Assembly (NCBI RefSeq): GCF_003208435.1
Contig: NZ_QKMF01000017.1
Coordinates: forward strand, 45,550 to 109,549
DNA length: 64,000 nt
Direction: 5' to 3'
DNA from: Pelagimonas varians
GTDB taxonomy: Bacteria; Pseudomonadota; Alphaproteobacteria; Rhodobacterales; Rhodobacteraceae
The notes below the pieces were generated by a model that saw only the letters and a list, made by a program, of their open reading frames with translations, was not told the DNA's origin and did not search any database. The translations under genes were made by a program, and so were the position numbers. Shown here piece by piece: positions 16,813 to 26,042 of the stretch (the first letter of the stretch is position 1; each line of letters starts with the position of its first letter).

Positions 16813-18255
16813 TCAGCCCTGCGCAAACGAGACCTTGTCCCAAAACGCTGATTTGCGGGGATATTGCGCCACCAATGCCCGCAGGAAACTGGTGTGATCG
16901 GGCAGGTCGCCATAGTCTGCGATCTCGGCGTCCAGCGCGGCGCAATCGGCCAACAGTTCGGCGGCTTGGGTGTAGGTGCGGCTGGCTCCGAGGTCCAATA
17001 TTTCAAGGATCATCGCCCTTAGGATTAAGGTCGCCGCCAAAGGAAACCGGACCCGCAACGCATCGGCGGCGGGGGTTAAGACATCGCTGCGCTCGGCGTC
17101 CAGCTCATGGTGCCTGTTCAAAACAAGGGTGGCCGCGCCGGGCAGATCCGGCCAAGCGATCAGAAACGACAAGGCTCGCATGGCATCGGCATAGCCCAAG
17201 GCGTGATCGCGGGCGGCGTCTTCGGCTTCGACATCGTCAAAATCGGGCAAAAGCTTGAGGTGGGCGCGCAGATGGTCGGCGTCCAGTGTTTGCACAAAGC
17301 AGGTCCAGTGGTGTGCCTGTGCCTGTTCGGGCTGGCCCAAAGCCTGAAGACAGCGGATATAGGTTGCATCCCAAGCGCTGCGGCTTTGATCCAATTCATC
17401 TGGTGCCGCGTCTTTTAGGTACTGCAAAGCCTCTTGCGCGCGGTCCTTGTCGATCAGACGGGCCGCGATTTCGGCGGCGGTTTCAGGATGGCTGAGCGCA
17501 GCAGGTGAATATTGGGCGATCAAGGCATCGGTGTCCCCACTCGCCTGCGCGATTTGCTGGCGGATCTGCCGGATCAAACGCGCTTTCTTTTCGGCATGGT
17601 AATTGCCGGATTCGCTGCGCAGCGCCCGCAAAAAGGCAAGGGCTTCGTGATCCATCTCGGGATCTTGCAAGGGTTCGGCCTCATAGGCATCCACCTGCGC
17701 GGTCAGCCGGTCAAAACCAATGGAGCCCAAGGCGGGGGCCAGCGCCACAATCACGCCGTCAAATTCACCAAAGCCGTTGTCTGTGACCGCTTCCCAAACC
17801 CGATCGGCAAGCGCCTTGGGATCAGGCATCGCGTTTTCGGCGATCGGGCCGATATGCGATAACGCTGTGCCAAACACGTCAGAGATTTCGCCGCGGCTGT
17901 CATCTGTGCGGCTGTAGACCGATGGGACAAGTTCCAGAAACTGCCACAGCAGATCTAGCCCCAGCGCCGGATCTTCGGGGGCAATGCGGGCGGTGATCAT
18001 ATCGGCCTGCGTGTGCAAATCCTTGAAGAACGCCTTGCGCTTGCGCCAGCCGATGGTGCTTTTGGCGCGGCGCAGGGTCACCAGACGTTTGCGCACGTCG
18101 CGGCCCAATTCCTGCGCGCCCAGATTATGGCTCAGCTCAAGCCGCAGACGGCGTTTGATGTCAGCGCTGCCGGTGCTGACCTCGATCATCAGCTCGGCCA
18201 GTCGATCCGCGCCGAGGCGGGCAAGGTTTTCTGCGTTCAGGGTCTTTTTTGACAT
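16813..18255 (-). CDS. DUF6880-type helical protein
   Basis: A 480-aa, largely helical cytosolic protein resembling the uncharacterised DUF6880 family. The start MSKKTLNAENLARLGADRLA at 18255 is typical of the family; the frame runs open to 18375 but the added residues look non-coding. The middle and C-terminal regions read like helical repeats (AAEIAARLIDKDRAQEALQY). No catalytic motif is visible and the function is unknown. It is 73 bp upstream of coxC in the same direction, but nothing links it to CO oxidation. Confidence 0.75.
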   Translation of the reverse strand: MSKKTLNAENLARLGADRLAELMIEVSTGSADIKRRLRLELSHNLGAQELGRDVRKRLVTLRRAKSTIGWRKRKAFFKDLHTQADMITARIAPEDPALGLDLLWQFLELVPSVYSRTDDSRGEISDVFGTALSHIGPIAENAMPDPKALADRVWEAVTDNGFGEFDGVIVALAPALGSIGFDRLTAQVDAYEAEPLQDPEMDHEALAFLRALRSESGNYHAEKKARLIRQIRQQIAQASGDTDALIAQYSPAALSHPETAAEIAARLIDKDRAQEALQYLKDAAPDELDQSRSAWDATYIRCLQALGQPEQAQAHHWTCFVQTLDADHLRAHLKLLPDFDDVEAEDAARDHALGYADAMRALSFLIAWPDLPGAATLVLNRHHELDAERSDVLTPAADALRVRFPLAATLILRAMILEILDLGASRTYTQAAELLADCAALDAEIADYGDLPDHTSFLRALVAQYPRKSAFWDKVSFAQG

Positions 18256-18316
18256 GCGCCGGACTTTGGCAGCGGGGCAGGGGGCGTTCAAGCACCCATT
18301 GGCAAAAAAAGCCGGT

Positions 18317-19375
18317 CTAGTTGGGGCTGGGTACGCCTTGGCGGATGGCGGCCGAGAAACCGGGAACCAACCCATGGGCTAGTGCACGCGGAGCGATCCG
18401 GCCCAATTCACGCAGCTGTTCCAGCGGGACGTCTGTGTTCACCGCCCCATGTTCATAGGCGTATTCGGGCAGATACCCATTGGCGATGACGCGCCAGTCA
18501 ATGGGTTGGCCTGACCCAACCGCGCTCATGATTTGGAACACGACTGTGGTGCAGTTGGTGAACAGGGAATTGTACCATCGCGGCGTTTTTGCCAGATCAG
18601 TGGCATCTTGCACGTATTGTTCAAGGATGTTGCGGGCTGCTTCTGGAGTGACCTTTAGGCGGTACAAATGCACATCTTCGCCGCGCGCATTGCTGCGCAG
18701 CCCGACGACATCGCGTTCACTGGCCGCGAGAATGGACAGCGTGTTGGCCTTGAACATATCTGCAATCGGGGAAAACCCGCCGCCTTGGGCGCGGCGCACT
18801 TCTACGGACCAAGCCAGTTGATCGCCGTTTGCAAAGCCGAAACTGACGATCAGATGCGCCATGTATTGCGGTCCCCAATAGGACAAGAACACATCGGTGG
18901 TTTGCAACTGACTCAGGTCGTATTCGGTGTCGATCCAGTTTTCGGTATACTCTTCCGGGGTGGTCCAAACGAAGTCACGCAAATTGGAGAGACGCAGTTG
19001 GTCGCCGTCAATCACGCCGGTGACCTGCCGCGACACTTCGGGGGCCCATTGGCGGTCTGCGGGGGCAATCAAGGTGTTCCACCAGACCAGAACCACCGCC
19101 AAAACTGCGACAAAGCTGAAAAAACCCGCTGTCCAGCCGCGCCCCATCAGGCGCGGCACTGCACCTAGGGCGGCCAATATAACAATGCCTTGCAGGCCCA
19201 TACGAAGCGGGTCCGCAACCTCAAGCCGGTAGCCGATGGCCAGAAATGCCCAAGCCGCAGCAACAGCCAGAGCAATGAGCAAACCTGCCCGCAGCAAAAC
19301 CAATCCGAATTTCCGCACAATACCTACCCTTATTATAGCCAGTGCCGTTTCGGGCAGATTTGGCCGCAAATTCAA
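18317..19375 (-). CDS. DUF4105 (Lnb-type) inner-membrane protein
   Basis: A 352-aa protein. Three hydrophobic segments (about residues 22-48, 60-78 and 84-104) precede a periplasmic domain of the DUF4105/Lnb type. The domain shows YWGPQYMAHLIVSFGF and, further on, RWYNSLFTNCTTVVFQI, the latter holding the conserved Asn-Cys pair that suggests a papain-like active site. Members are thought to act as envelope amidases or proteases, but this one has no assigned substrate. It starts just upstream of a DUF900-like lipoprotein gene stop (9 bp), so they may be cotranscribed. Confidence 0.75.
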   Translation of the reverse strand: MNLRPNLPETALAIIRVGIVRKFGLVLLRAGLLIALAVAAAWAFLAIGYRLEVADPLRMGLQGIVILAALGAVPRLMGRGWTAGFFSFVAVLAVVLVWWNTLIAPADRQWAPEVSRQVTGVIDGDQLRLSNLRDFVWTTPEEYTENWIDTEYDLSQLQTTDVFLSYWGPQYMAHLIVSFGFANGDQLAWSVEVRRAQGGGFSPIADMFKANTLSILAASERDVVGLRSNARGEDVHLYRLKVTPEAARNILEQYVQDATDLAKTPRWYNSLFTNCTTVVFQIMSAVGSGQPIDWRVIANGYLPEYAYEHGAVNTDVPLEQLRELGRIAPRALAHGLVPGFSAAIRQGVPSPN

Positions 19376-19384
19376 TCCTGTGAT

Positions 19385-20524
19385 CTATTGGAGCACAACG
19401 CGTATGGAAAGATCGTCCAGAATGTCTTGTAGACGGTTATTTCGACTGCCCCTGTCAAAGCGATCATTGTTGTTCAAGCCAAGCCCGATCAGTTTGACCA
19501 CCTCGGGGGACCCTGAAAACTTGGAATGGTTCCCTGCTGATGAATCGTTGACTTCGGACAGATCAATCACATTGACGCCAAGTTCGGCCAGCTCGTCGGC
19601 ATTGGCTGCGCCAACCCGTGGCACGCCACCGGCCAGCAATCGGGACATGTTCAAAACGCCATCATCGTCTGAAATCAAAACATACAGTTTCTTGCGCAGG
19701 TCGCCAATTCTGGAGATCTGGGTGCGAAACAAATCCATGTCGATGTCAGGAGACGCCAAAATAATGCCTTTCAGTTTCCCTGTGCGGTTCAATGTGCCCA
19801 GCAGGGCCATTTCGTTCAGCCCTTCCATGACCAGAAGGCCGCCCATGGAATAGCCGAACATGGTCACACCTTCGACATGGGTTTTGCCCAAAATGGTTTG
19901 GATGTCCGTCATTGCACTGCGCGCGATCAAGGCGCTGTTCAAATCGTAAACATACCGCCTCAGGCTGCCAGCCGAGGCCCAGTCGAACAGCACCGGAACG
20001 CCTTTATAGCCGCTGTCTTCGACAAATTGCGCCAGCCGCAGGACGGAATGGCTGGTGGTTGTATTATATCCAGAGACAAAGAACATGATCTCGCGCTCGC
20101 CCGGCGGGCGGCTGGCAAGTTCGGCGTTCACATCCCGAACAAAGGCGCTGTGCGCGTCGTAGCGCACCGGATCGACCACTGTAAATTCTTCTCGGGGATC
20201 GGGGGGCAATCGCATCGGGCGGTTCAGCTCTCCGGATACGTGATTGGGCGGGATCGAGACCGTCACCGCCGCCAGCCCCATCTCAATGGCGCGTTTTTCG
20301 GAAAAGAATGCGCCGGTGACTTCGGTTGGCTGCCGCGTCGTCATCAGGAATATTTTGTGCCTGGTGGCGTCTGTTACCGAGGCCGCCGGAATTTCGGGGT
20401 TGTCGATGCCAATCAACGGCGGCGGTTCGGCGCAAGACGTCAGAAGGAATACAAAAGCCACCCACAAACTGAAAAGCCGCGGGATGCGTGCAGTCGTTTG
20501 AACGACATGACAGCTCAAAGCCAT
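19385..20524 (-). CDS. Lipoprotein alpha/beta hydrolase (DUF900 family)
   Basis: A 379-aa protein from ATG 20524. A hydrophobic leader ends in the lipobox LLTSC at about residue 32, so it is a probable lipoprotein. The body is an alpha/beta-hydrolase of the DUF900 type: FFVSGYNTT corresponds to the oxyanion region, GYSMGG carries the nucleophile Ser, and the Asp (SDDDGVL) and His (GNHSKF) of a triad follow. The substrate is unknown; esterase activity in the envelope is plausible. The frame is open upstream to 20608 without a lipoprotein-like start. Confidence 0.78.
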   Translation of the reverse strand: MALSCHVVQTTARIPRLFSLWVAFVFLLTSCAEPPPLIGIDNPEIPAASVTDATRHKIFLMTTRQPTEVTGAFFSEKRAIEMGLAAVTVSIPPNHVSGELNRPMRLPPDPREEFTVVDPVRYDAHSAFVRDVNAELASRPPGEREIMFFVSGYNTTTSHSVLRLAQFVEDSGYKGVPVLFDWASAGSLRRYVYDLNSALIARSAMTDIQTILGKTHVEGVTMFGYSMGGLLVMEGLNEMALLGTLNRTGKLKGIILASPDIDMDLFRTQISRIGDLRKKLYVLISDDDGVLNMSRLLAGGVPRVGAANADELAELGVNVIDLSEVNDSSAGNHSKFSGSPEVVKLIGLGLNNNDRFDRGSRNNRLQDILDDLSIRVVLQ

Positions 20525-20674
20525 ATGAACGAGGCCCTTGTTCCGTGGCCAACCATATGTTCGGCCTTTTGTTGTGGCCACCCTAGCGGGCGGGCGTTGG
20601 CTGAACAACGGGTTAGAAAAAATGGCCCGCGCATTCCGGACGAGTTTGGGATTTAGGGCATCATCTACTTGCGC

Positions 20675-21100
20675 CTAGTGGATGTCTGCGACGGGGGAAA
20701 TTTCGGCCAGCAGGGTGTCGCCGCACACAATAGCCACCGCGCCGTAGCGTCTGACCTGCGAAGGGTGTTCGAAGGTGACCTCAACCGGATCAATGACCTG
20801 CGCGGCCATACCCTCGGGGGGGGTGGCCATGAGGACAAGGCGCTGCGTCGGGATCGCCTTTCGGTCCAGCGGACCAAGTTCAAGGGTGACCTCATAACCG
20901 GGAGTTGGCAGAGTGATCTGGCCCGTGACATGTAGTTTGGGCCCGTCGGGGCCGGGCATCTTGTTGACCCAAGCCTGCCAATCCATGCTGTCGATGACGG
21001 GGCAGGGGGCGGTGGTATTGTCCGCCCGAACGGGTGTGGTGGCCCCAAAGAGGCAGAAGAGTCCGGCCATTGCAGACAAGGTACATTTTGAAACCATCAC
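20675..21100 (-). CDS. Exported hypothetical protein
   Basis: A 141-aa protein. The leader MMVSKCTLSAMAGLFCLFGA followed by TTPVRA is a Sec signal peptide, leaving a mature domain of about 115 aa with two Cys (APCPVID and AIVCGDT) that could form a disulfide. The mature part alternates short beta strands (HVTGQITLPTPGYEVTLELG). No family was recognised. It stands between the glycerate kinase and the hydrolase genes, 54 bp after the kinase stop on the same strand. Confidence 0.6.
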   Translation of the reverse strand: MMVSKCTLSAMAGLFCLFGATTPVRADNTTAPCPVIDSMDWQAWVNKMPGPDGPKLHVTGQITLPTPGYEVTLELGPLDRKAIPTQRLVLMATPPEGMAAQVIDPVEVTFEHPSQVRRYGAVAIVCGDTLLAEISPVADIH

Positions 21101-21154
21101 ATCAGTCCTCTTATGTCGTCGAATGCTGGCAAAGCGCGCGTTTTGGCCCTTTGA

Positions 21155-22315
21155 TCACGGACCTTTCACCGCCACGATCAAATCCATCACATTGGTGCCG
21201 GTTGGTCCGGTGATCAAAAGGCTATCCACCCCCGCCAGTGCGTCGCCGGCATTTGCCTGCGCGATGGCAGCGTCATGGCCTTGGTCGCGGTCATAGGTGT
21301 TGCCATCAACGACACCGCCTGCCGCTGCAGTTGGCCCGTCTGTTCCATCAGTTCCGCCCACCACAATCGCAATGTCGTCCTGACCGTGCAATTCACGTGC
21401 CAAAAGCAAAGCCAGCGCCTGATTCCGGCCTCCGTTGCCGGGGTTCTCCGGCAGGTTTACAACGGGCTCTCCGCCCCAGACGTAAACGCCGTTTTCACCG
21501 TTGCGTAGCTTTTCAGCCAAGGTTTTTGCCAGGTCTGAAATTTCGCCATACAGAGATTCTGCATTTTCAATCACCGGCAGGTTTTGCGCGGTAACTTCGT
21601 CAGCGACAGCTTGTCGGGATTGTTGATTGTTGGCGGCCACAAAGCTGTTGATTGAAAACGGCGGAGATGTTTGGGTGCCGACACTTCCGATGCCTGAGCC
21701 GATGACATTCGGATCATCCTTCAACACATCCGAAATGAAAATCACATCAACATGTGCACCTTTGAAATGAGACAATAGCCCGCCGGATTTTATCAAAGAC
21801 AGCTTGCGCCGTGCGGCGTTGATTTCCTCGATTGTCCGGTCTTGGCTGATCATGTCTTGGTTGAGTGATTTTAGATCATCCAGCGTTATGCCGGGGGCAA
21901 GGACCTCAGCCAGAGACGACGCACCGCCCGAAATCAACAACATCAGCCGGTCTTCAGCGGTGAGGCCCGTCACAAAATCAAGCGCTTTGCGTCCCGCAAT
22001 GAGCGAGTTTTCATCCGGGATCGGATGGGCCGCTTCGATGACCGAGGTCGTGGCGTTTGCGGCCAATTCCGGCGCGGTGTGATCGTATTTGGTTATGACA
22101 AGCGTAGGAATTTCGACTTCGAATTTTTCGAGCGCACCCAAGGCCATGGCCGAAGCTGCCTTGCCAATAGAGACAATCGCGCTTGGCGCGGTAAGCCCTT
22201 GAGTTTCAATGGCTTTACGCACCGAAAACGTACCGTTTGCGGCGTGGGTGCCAGCGTTCCATAGCGCAACGGCGCGTTGTTTCCGGTCGGCCCGATATGA
22301 GTTGCCCTGTGTCAC
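21155..22315 (-). CDS. Glycerate 2-kinase (MOFRL family)
   Basis: A 386-aa cytosolic kinase making 2-phosphoglycerate from D-glycerate, or phosphorylating a related hydroxy acid. The N-terminal glycerate-kinase domain shows VSIGKAASAMALGAL and LISGGASSL; the C-terminal MOFRL domain shows GNGGRNQALALLLARELHG and GGTDGTDGPTAAAG. The start is a GTG at 22315 with a perfect AGGAGG 8 bp upstream; an ATG at 22369 lacks such a site. It is divergent from a TAXI-TRAP transporter across 169 bp, suggesting the transporter brings in its substrate. Confidence 0.87.
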   Translation of the reverse strand: MTQGNSYRADRKQRAVALWNAGTHAANGTFSVRKAIETQGLTAPSAIVSIGKAASAMALGALEKFEVEIPTLVITKYDHTAPELAANATTSVIEAAHPIPDENSLIAGRKALDFVTGLTAEDRLMLLISGGASSLAEVLAPGITLDDLKSLNQDMISQDRTIEEINAARRKLSLIKSGGLLSHFKGAHVDVIFISDVLKDDPNVIGSGIGSVGTQTSPPFSINSFVAANNQQSRQAVADEVTAQNLPVIENAESLYGEISDLAKTLAEKLRNGENGVYVWGGEPVVNLPENPGNGGRNQALALLLARELHGQDDIAIVVGGTDGTDGPTAAAGGVVDGNTYDRDQGHDAAIAQANAGDALAGVDSLLITGPTGTNVMDLIVAVKGP

Positions 22316-22484
22316 GATGATCGCCTCCTGATACGTGACCGGTGTAATTAATCGGTCAAAACCGTTCAAGGGTCATTCCGTCCCTCTGAATAGTCGGTTT
22401 TAATGTACTTTTTCTTATTTTATCGATTTTATTGCAAAGCCTGAAAAGTTGACCTAGTGTAATTTCCGAGAATGGGAGGATTCT

Positions 22485-23414
22485 ATGCATATGAACGTCA
22501 AAGGCCTGATCGCCGCCACGGTGCTAACTTTTGCAGGCGGCGCTGTCGCTGCTGAAGAGTTGCGGATCGGTACTGCTTCTTTGGGCGGTGCGTTTTACCC
22601 GATGGGGCAAAGCATTTCCAATGTGGTCAACAAATATGCCGGCAACGACATCACGATGGTGCCAATCGTAACCGGCGGATCGGTGCAAAACCCGAACCTG
22701 ATTGCCCAGGGTGAAGCGGAAATCGCAATCACCAACAACAACCTCGCGACTTTGGCGCTGGCGGGCAAAGGCCCCTACAAGGCGGCCGGCCCGATTGAAA
22801 TGAGCGCGGTAGCGGCGTTGCACCCAAGCGTGTTGCATATGATGGTGCTGGCCGACAGCGACATCCAGACCTTCGAAGACCTCAAGGGCAAACGTGTCGC
22901 GGTTGGCCCTGCCGGTGGCGGAACACTGGGTTTTGTGAACTTCTTGATGCCGCTGCATGGCATGAATATCGAAGACCTGACGCCCAGCTTTGTGTCCTAT
23001 GCGGACGGTTTCAGCCAGCTGACCGACGGCACGGTTGATGCGGCTTTGGCACTGTCCGGATATCCGGCAGGTGCGGTGATGCAAGCCACCGTGGGCGCAG
23101 AGTTGCGGTTCATCGACTTCTCCGAAGGTATGTTGGAAAAAGCGCTTGAGACCAACTCGGCGTTTTCGGGCGTCGACATTGCGACGGATGTATACGGTAC
23201 AGCCGAAGCCGGCAAAGTGATCGGTGTCAGCAACATGCTGGTTGCGCCAAATTCGCTGGATGCCGACACGGTTGAGCGGATCACGGCTGCGATTTTTGAC
23301 AACCTTGCGGAATTGCAGGCTGAAAACGCCAACGCCCGCCAGATTGACCCGGCGATGTCGCAGCAACTGGCCATTCCGCTGCACCCCGGCGCGCAGGCGT
23401 ATTTCAACCGCTAA
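22485..23414 (+). CDS. TAXI-family TRAP transporter solute-binding protein
   Basis: A 309-aa periplasmic binding protein. The leader MHMNVKGLIAATVLTFAGGA ending AVAA is a signal peptide. The family features are IGTASLGGAFYPMG near the N-terminus, NPNLIAQGEAEIAITNNN, and GPAGGGTLGF. It captures a small organic acid or related ligand for the fused TRAP permease encoded next. GGGAGGA at 22474-22480 is a strong ribosome-binding site. A terminator-like hairpin after its stop probably makes this gene more highly expressed than the permease. Confidence 0.9.
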   Translation: MHMNVKGLIAATVLTFAGGAVAAEELRIGTASLGGAFYPMGQSISNVVNKYAGNDITMVPIVTGGSVQNPNLIAQGEAEIAITNNNLATLALAGKGPYKAAGPIEMSAVAALHPSVLHMMVLADSDIQTFEDLKGKRVAVGPAGGGTLGFVNFLMPLHGMNIEDLTPSFVSYADGFSQLTDGTVDAALALSGYPAGAVMQATVGAELRFIDFSEGMLEKALETNSAFSGVDIATDVYGTAEAGKVIGVSNMLVAPNSLDADTVERITAAIFDNLAELQAENANARQIDPAMSQQLAIPLHPGAQAYFNR

Positions 23415-23423
23415 AACTATGAT

Positions 23424-23456
23424 CAAGGGGCCCTGAGTGGCCCCTTGCCCTTTTTT
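23424..23456 (+). terminator. Intrinsic terminator/attenuator between TRAP binding protein and permease
   Basis: CAAGGGGCC (23424-23432) pairs with GGCCCCTTG (23439-23447) around CTGAGT, followed by CCC and six T at 23451-23456. It looks like a standard intrinsic terminator, placed 10 bp after the binding-protein stop and 18 bp before the permease start. Confidence 0.75.
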
Positions 23457-23473
23457 CTGGACTGGCTTTAAAA

Positions 23474-25354
23474 ATGACATCGATATTTCGCCGGGTGACC
23501 TTGCAAAACGCTATTGTTTTGGCTGGATTTGCCCTTGGCTTTTACCACCTACTGGTTGTGTCGGGCGTGTTGTCCATTTCGACAATGCCTATGCGTGTTA
23601 CACATGTGATGCTGGCCCTGTCGCTGTTGTTTGTGATCAAACCTGTGACCGAAGGGCTGGCAGGCACGCGGTGGAATGCGCTTATTTCATTGGTCTTTGT
23701 CATAGCTACGGTTGCGGCCAGCTTTTGGATGCTCAGCCGATGGAAGGCGATCGCCTTTAGCGGCGGCATCACCACAACGGGCGACTATATGGCCGGGTTG
23801 GTCTTGCTGATTGTGGTCTTTGAGGCGGCGCGGCGCGGCATTGGCACGATCCTTGCAGGCATCACTCTGGTTTTCTTTCTATATCCGTTTTTGGCCCCCC
23901 ATTTGCCCGGAGTTCTGGAAGGGCGCGGCTCATCGCTTGAGCGGATCGTTTTGGTTTTGACCACCGATACCCAAGGGGTTTACGGCATCCCTGTCGGGGT
24001 TGCGGCGACCTATATTATCGTTTTCACCATCTTCGGAGCGCTGTTGTCCAACTTTGGCGCAGGCGATTTCTTTTTCGAACTTTCCGTGCGCTGCACCCGT
24101 GGGCTGCGCGCGGCCAGTGCTAAATCTGCGGTGCTGTTTTCGACCCTGATTGGCATGGTGTCGGGGTCGGCGGCTGGCAATGTTGCCGTCACCGGCACCG
24201 TCACCATCCCGATCATGAAACGCGAAGGCTATGCCCCGCACCAAGCCGCCGCCATTGAGGCCGTGGCATCTACTGGCGGGCAAATCATGCCGCCGGTGAT
24301 GGGGGCGGCTGCCTTTATCATGGCTGAAATTGTCGGGGTTCCTTACACTGACATCATGCTGACCGCCTTGCTTCCGGCGCTGCTGTTCTTCGGCTCGGCC
24401 TTTGTTGTGGTGCATCTTCAGGCTGTGCGTTCAGGCATCGAGCCGACCACAGCCGCCCAAGAAGACACCCGTCCACTGTCCCAAGTCCTGTTGCAAGGCG
24501 GACCGTTCATCGCCGCCTTTGGCACGCTGATCACCATGATGTTGATGGGGTATTCCCCGTTCATGGCCTCGCTTTGGGCGATGGCGGCATTGATTTCGCT
24601 GGATGTGGTCTGGCGGCGCAAGCTGGACATGGTGTTCCTCAAGAAAGTTGCGACCAGCATTTCTGAAGGCGCGCGTAGCGTTGTCACGATTTCGGCGGCC
24701 TGTGCGGCGGCGGGGATTATTGCGGGGATTTTGGGGGTGACGGGCCTTGGCTCTAAAATTGCGACGCTGATTGACGTGGCTTCTGGCGGATATCTGTTTC
24801 TGGCGCTGTTTTTCACCATGATCACCTCGATCATCTTGGGGATGGGTCTGCCAACCACAGCGGCTTATCTGATCTTGGCGACGGTTGTGGCCCCGGCGCT
24901 TGTCCGGCTTGATGTGCCGGTTTTGACAGCGCATTTCTTTGTCTTCTACTACGGCTGCATTTCCACCATCACGCCGCCTGTTGCGCTGGCGTCTTATGTC
25001 GCGGGCGGGATTGCGGGCGCGAATATCAACAAGGTCGGGTGGACAGCGGCGAGCTATGCCGCGACCAGCTTTGTTCTGCCCTTTGCCTTTGTTTATGGCC
25101 CCGGCATCTTGATGCAAGGCACTTGGGCTGTGAATTTGGCCGCGATTGTCACCACTGCGCTGGGGATCGTCGCGATTGCGGCGGCGATCATCGGCTGCCT
25201 CACACGCCCGCTGACCCCGGTTTGGCGCGGTGTCTGCGCTGTCGCGGGGCTGTGTCTGTTGTTTCAGGACTGGACCAGTGCCCTGATCGGATTTGCCCTT
25301 TTTGCAGTGGTTGTCGCCTTTGAGCGCGCCATGCCGCACCCCTCTAACCAATAG
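23474..25354 (+). CDS. TRAP transporter fused permease (4TM/12TM)
   Basis: A 626-aa inner-membrane protein with the DctQ-like small and DctM-like large permease parts fused, as is usual for TAXI-type TRAP systems. Many hydrophobic segments are visible. The DctM core has SGSAAGNVAVTGTVTIPIMK and GMGLPTTAAYLILA. Uptake would be driven by a sodium or proton gradient. The start is ATG 23474, downstream of the terminator-like hairpin. It is followed 7 bp later by a cupin gene. Confidence 0.92.
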   Translation: MTSIFRRVTLQNAIVLAGFALGFYHLLVVSGVLSISTMPMRVTHVMLALSLLFVIKPVTEGLAGTRWNALISLVFVIATVAASFWMLSRWKAIAFSGGITTTGDYMAGLVLLIVVFEAARRGIGTILAGITLVFFLYPFLAPHLPGVLEGRGSSLERIVLVLTTDTQGVYGIPVGVAATYIIVFTIFGALLSNFGAGDFFFELSVRCTRGLRAASAKSAVLFSTLIGMVSGSAAGNVAVTGTVTIPIMKREGYAPHQAAAIEAVASTGGQIMPPVMGAAAFIMAEIVGVPYTDIMLTALLPALLFFGSAFVVVHLQAVRSGIEPTTAAQEDTRPLSQVLLQGGPFIAAFGTLITMMLMGYSPFMASLWAMAALISLDVVWRRKLDMVFLKKVATSISEGARSVVTISAACAAAGIIAGILGVTGLGSKIATLIDVASGGYLFLALFFTMITSIILGMGLPTTAAYLILATVVAPALVRLDVPVLTAHFFVFYYGCISTITPPVALASYVAGGIAGANINKVGWTAASYAATSFVLPFAFVYGPGILMQGTWAVNLAAIVTTALGIVAIAAAIIGCLTRPLTPVWRGVCAVAGLCLLFQDWTSALIGFALFAVVVAFERAMPHPSNQ

Positions 25355-25361
25355 GATCCCC

Positions 25362-25955
25362 ATGCACAGAGAATTTCGTAGAGTTGTCACCGGACATGAC
25401 GCCAATGGTGTGGCCATCGTCGAATCCGATCAAACAGCAACCCAGTACCTTGAACGGCCAAACCGGCCGGGCGTGCGTCTGACCAACTTCTGGCTCTCGG
25501 ACGGCACACCGGCTGAATATGACGGTGCAACCGAAACATGCGAAGGTCCGTTCATTTTGCACCCGCCCAAGAACGGATCGGTTTTTCGTTGCGTCGAGTT
25601 TTTGCCCGAAGACCCCGAAGTCATGGCCAAACTGAGCAGTGAAGATGGCGCAGCGGCTTTTGCCGAAATGGGCGCTGGTGCGAACATCGTGCAAGGGGGG
25701 CGCCACCCGTGGATGCACCGCACCGATTCTGTTGACTACGCCATGGTAATCACCGGCGAAATCTGGATGGTGATGGATGAGGAAAAAGACGATGTTTTGC
25801 TAAAGGCTGGCGATGTTGTGGTTCAGCGCGGAACCAATCATGCATGGGCCAATCGCGGCACCGAAGCTTGCACCATGATGTTTGTCTTGGTCGACGGCGT
25901 CACAACCCGTGCGGCTGATCCTGAAAACGCCAAGGGTATTCCGCCGCGGCCCTAA
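25362..25955 (+). CDS. Cupin-domain protein
   Basis: A 197-aa cytosolic protein with one cupin domain at about residues 110-185. The motifs GRHPWMHRTDSVDYAMVITG and QRGTNHAWANRG supply the His/Glu ligands of a metal site. The N-terminal 100 residues resemble small cupin proteins linked to hydroxy-acid or aromatic catabolism. It is the last gene of the TRAP operon, so it may act on the imported compound as an isomerase, oxygenase or ligand sensor. The sequence does not decide between these. Confidence 0.8.
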   Translation: MHREFRRVVTGHDANGVAIVESDQTATQYLERPNRPGVRLTNFWLSDGTPAEYDGATETCEGPFILHPPKNGSVFRCVEFLPEDPEVMAKLSSEDGAAAFAEMGAGANIVQGGRHPWMHRTDSVDYAMVITGEIWMVMDEEKDDVLLKAGDVVVQRGTNHAWANRGTEACTMMFVLVDGVTTRAADPENAKGIPPRP

Positions 25956-25971
25956 GGCTTTGACAGCCAAT

Positions 25972-26011
25972 CGTCCGCATTGGTTTCTCAGTGCGGGCGG
26001 TAGTGCGGACG
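25972..26011. terminator. Stem-loop between converging cupin and LacI genes
   Basis: CGTCCGCA (25972-25979) and TGCGGACG (26004-26011) form an 8-bp stem with a 24-nt loop in the gap between converging genes. It may terminate transcription from both sides; there is no clear T-run. Confidence 0.4.
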
Positions 26012-26042
26012 TGCCCAGTTTGTTCTGGAAGTCTGATCCGGT

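Noticed and set aside
22524..23480. Long minus-strand open frame opposite the TRAP binding-protein gene
   Set aside because: Shadow of the plus-strand gene; no ribosome-binding site and no family features, rich in His/Arg/Gln from reverse reading.
24431..25417. Long minus-strand frame opposite the TRAP permease
   Set aside because: Arg/Asp-rich composition of a reverse reading of membrane-protein DNA; the plus strand holds a clear permease.
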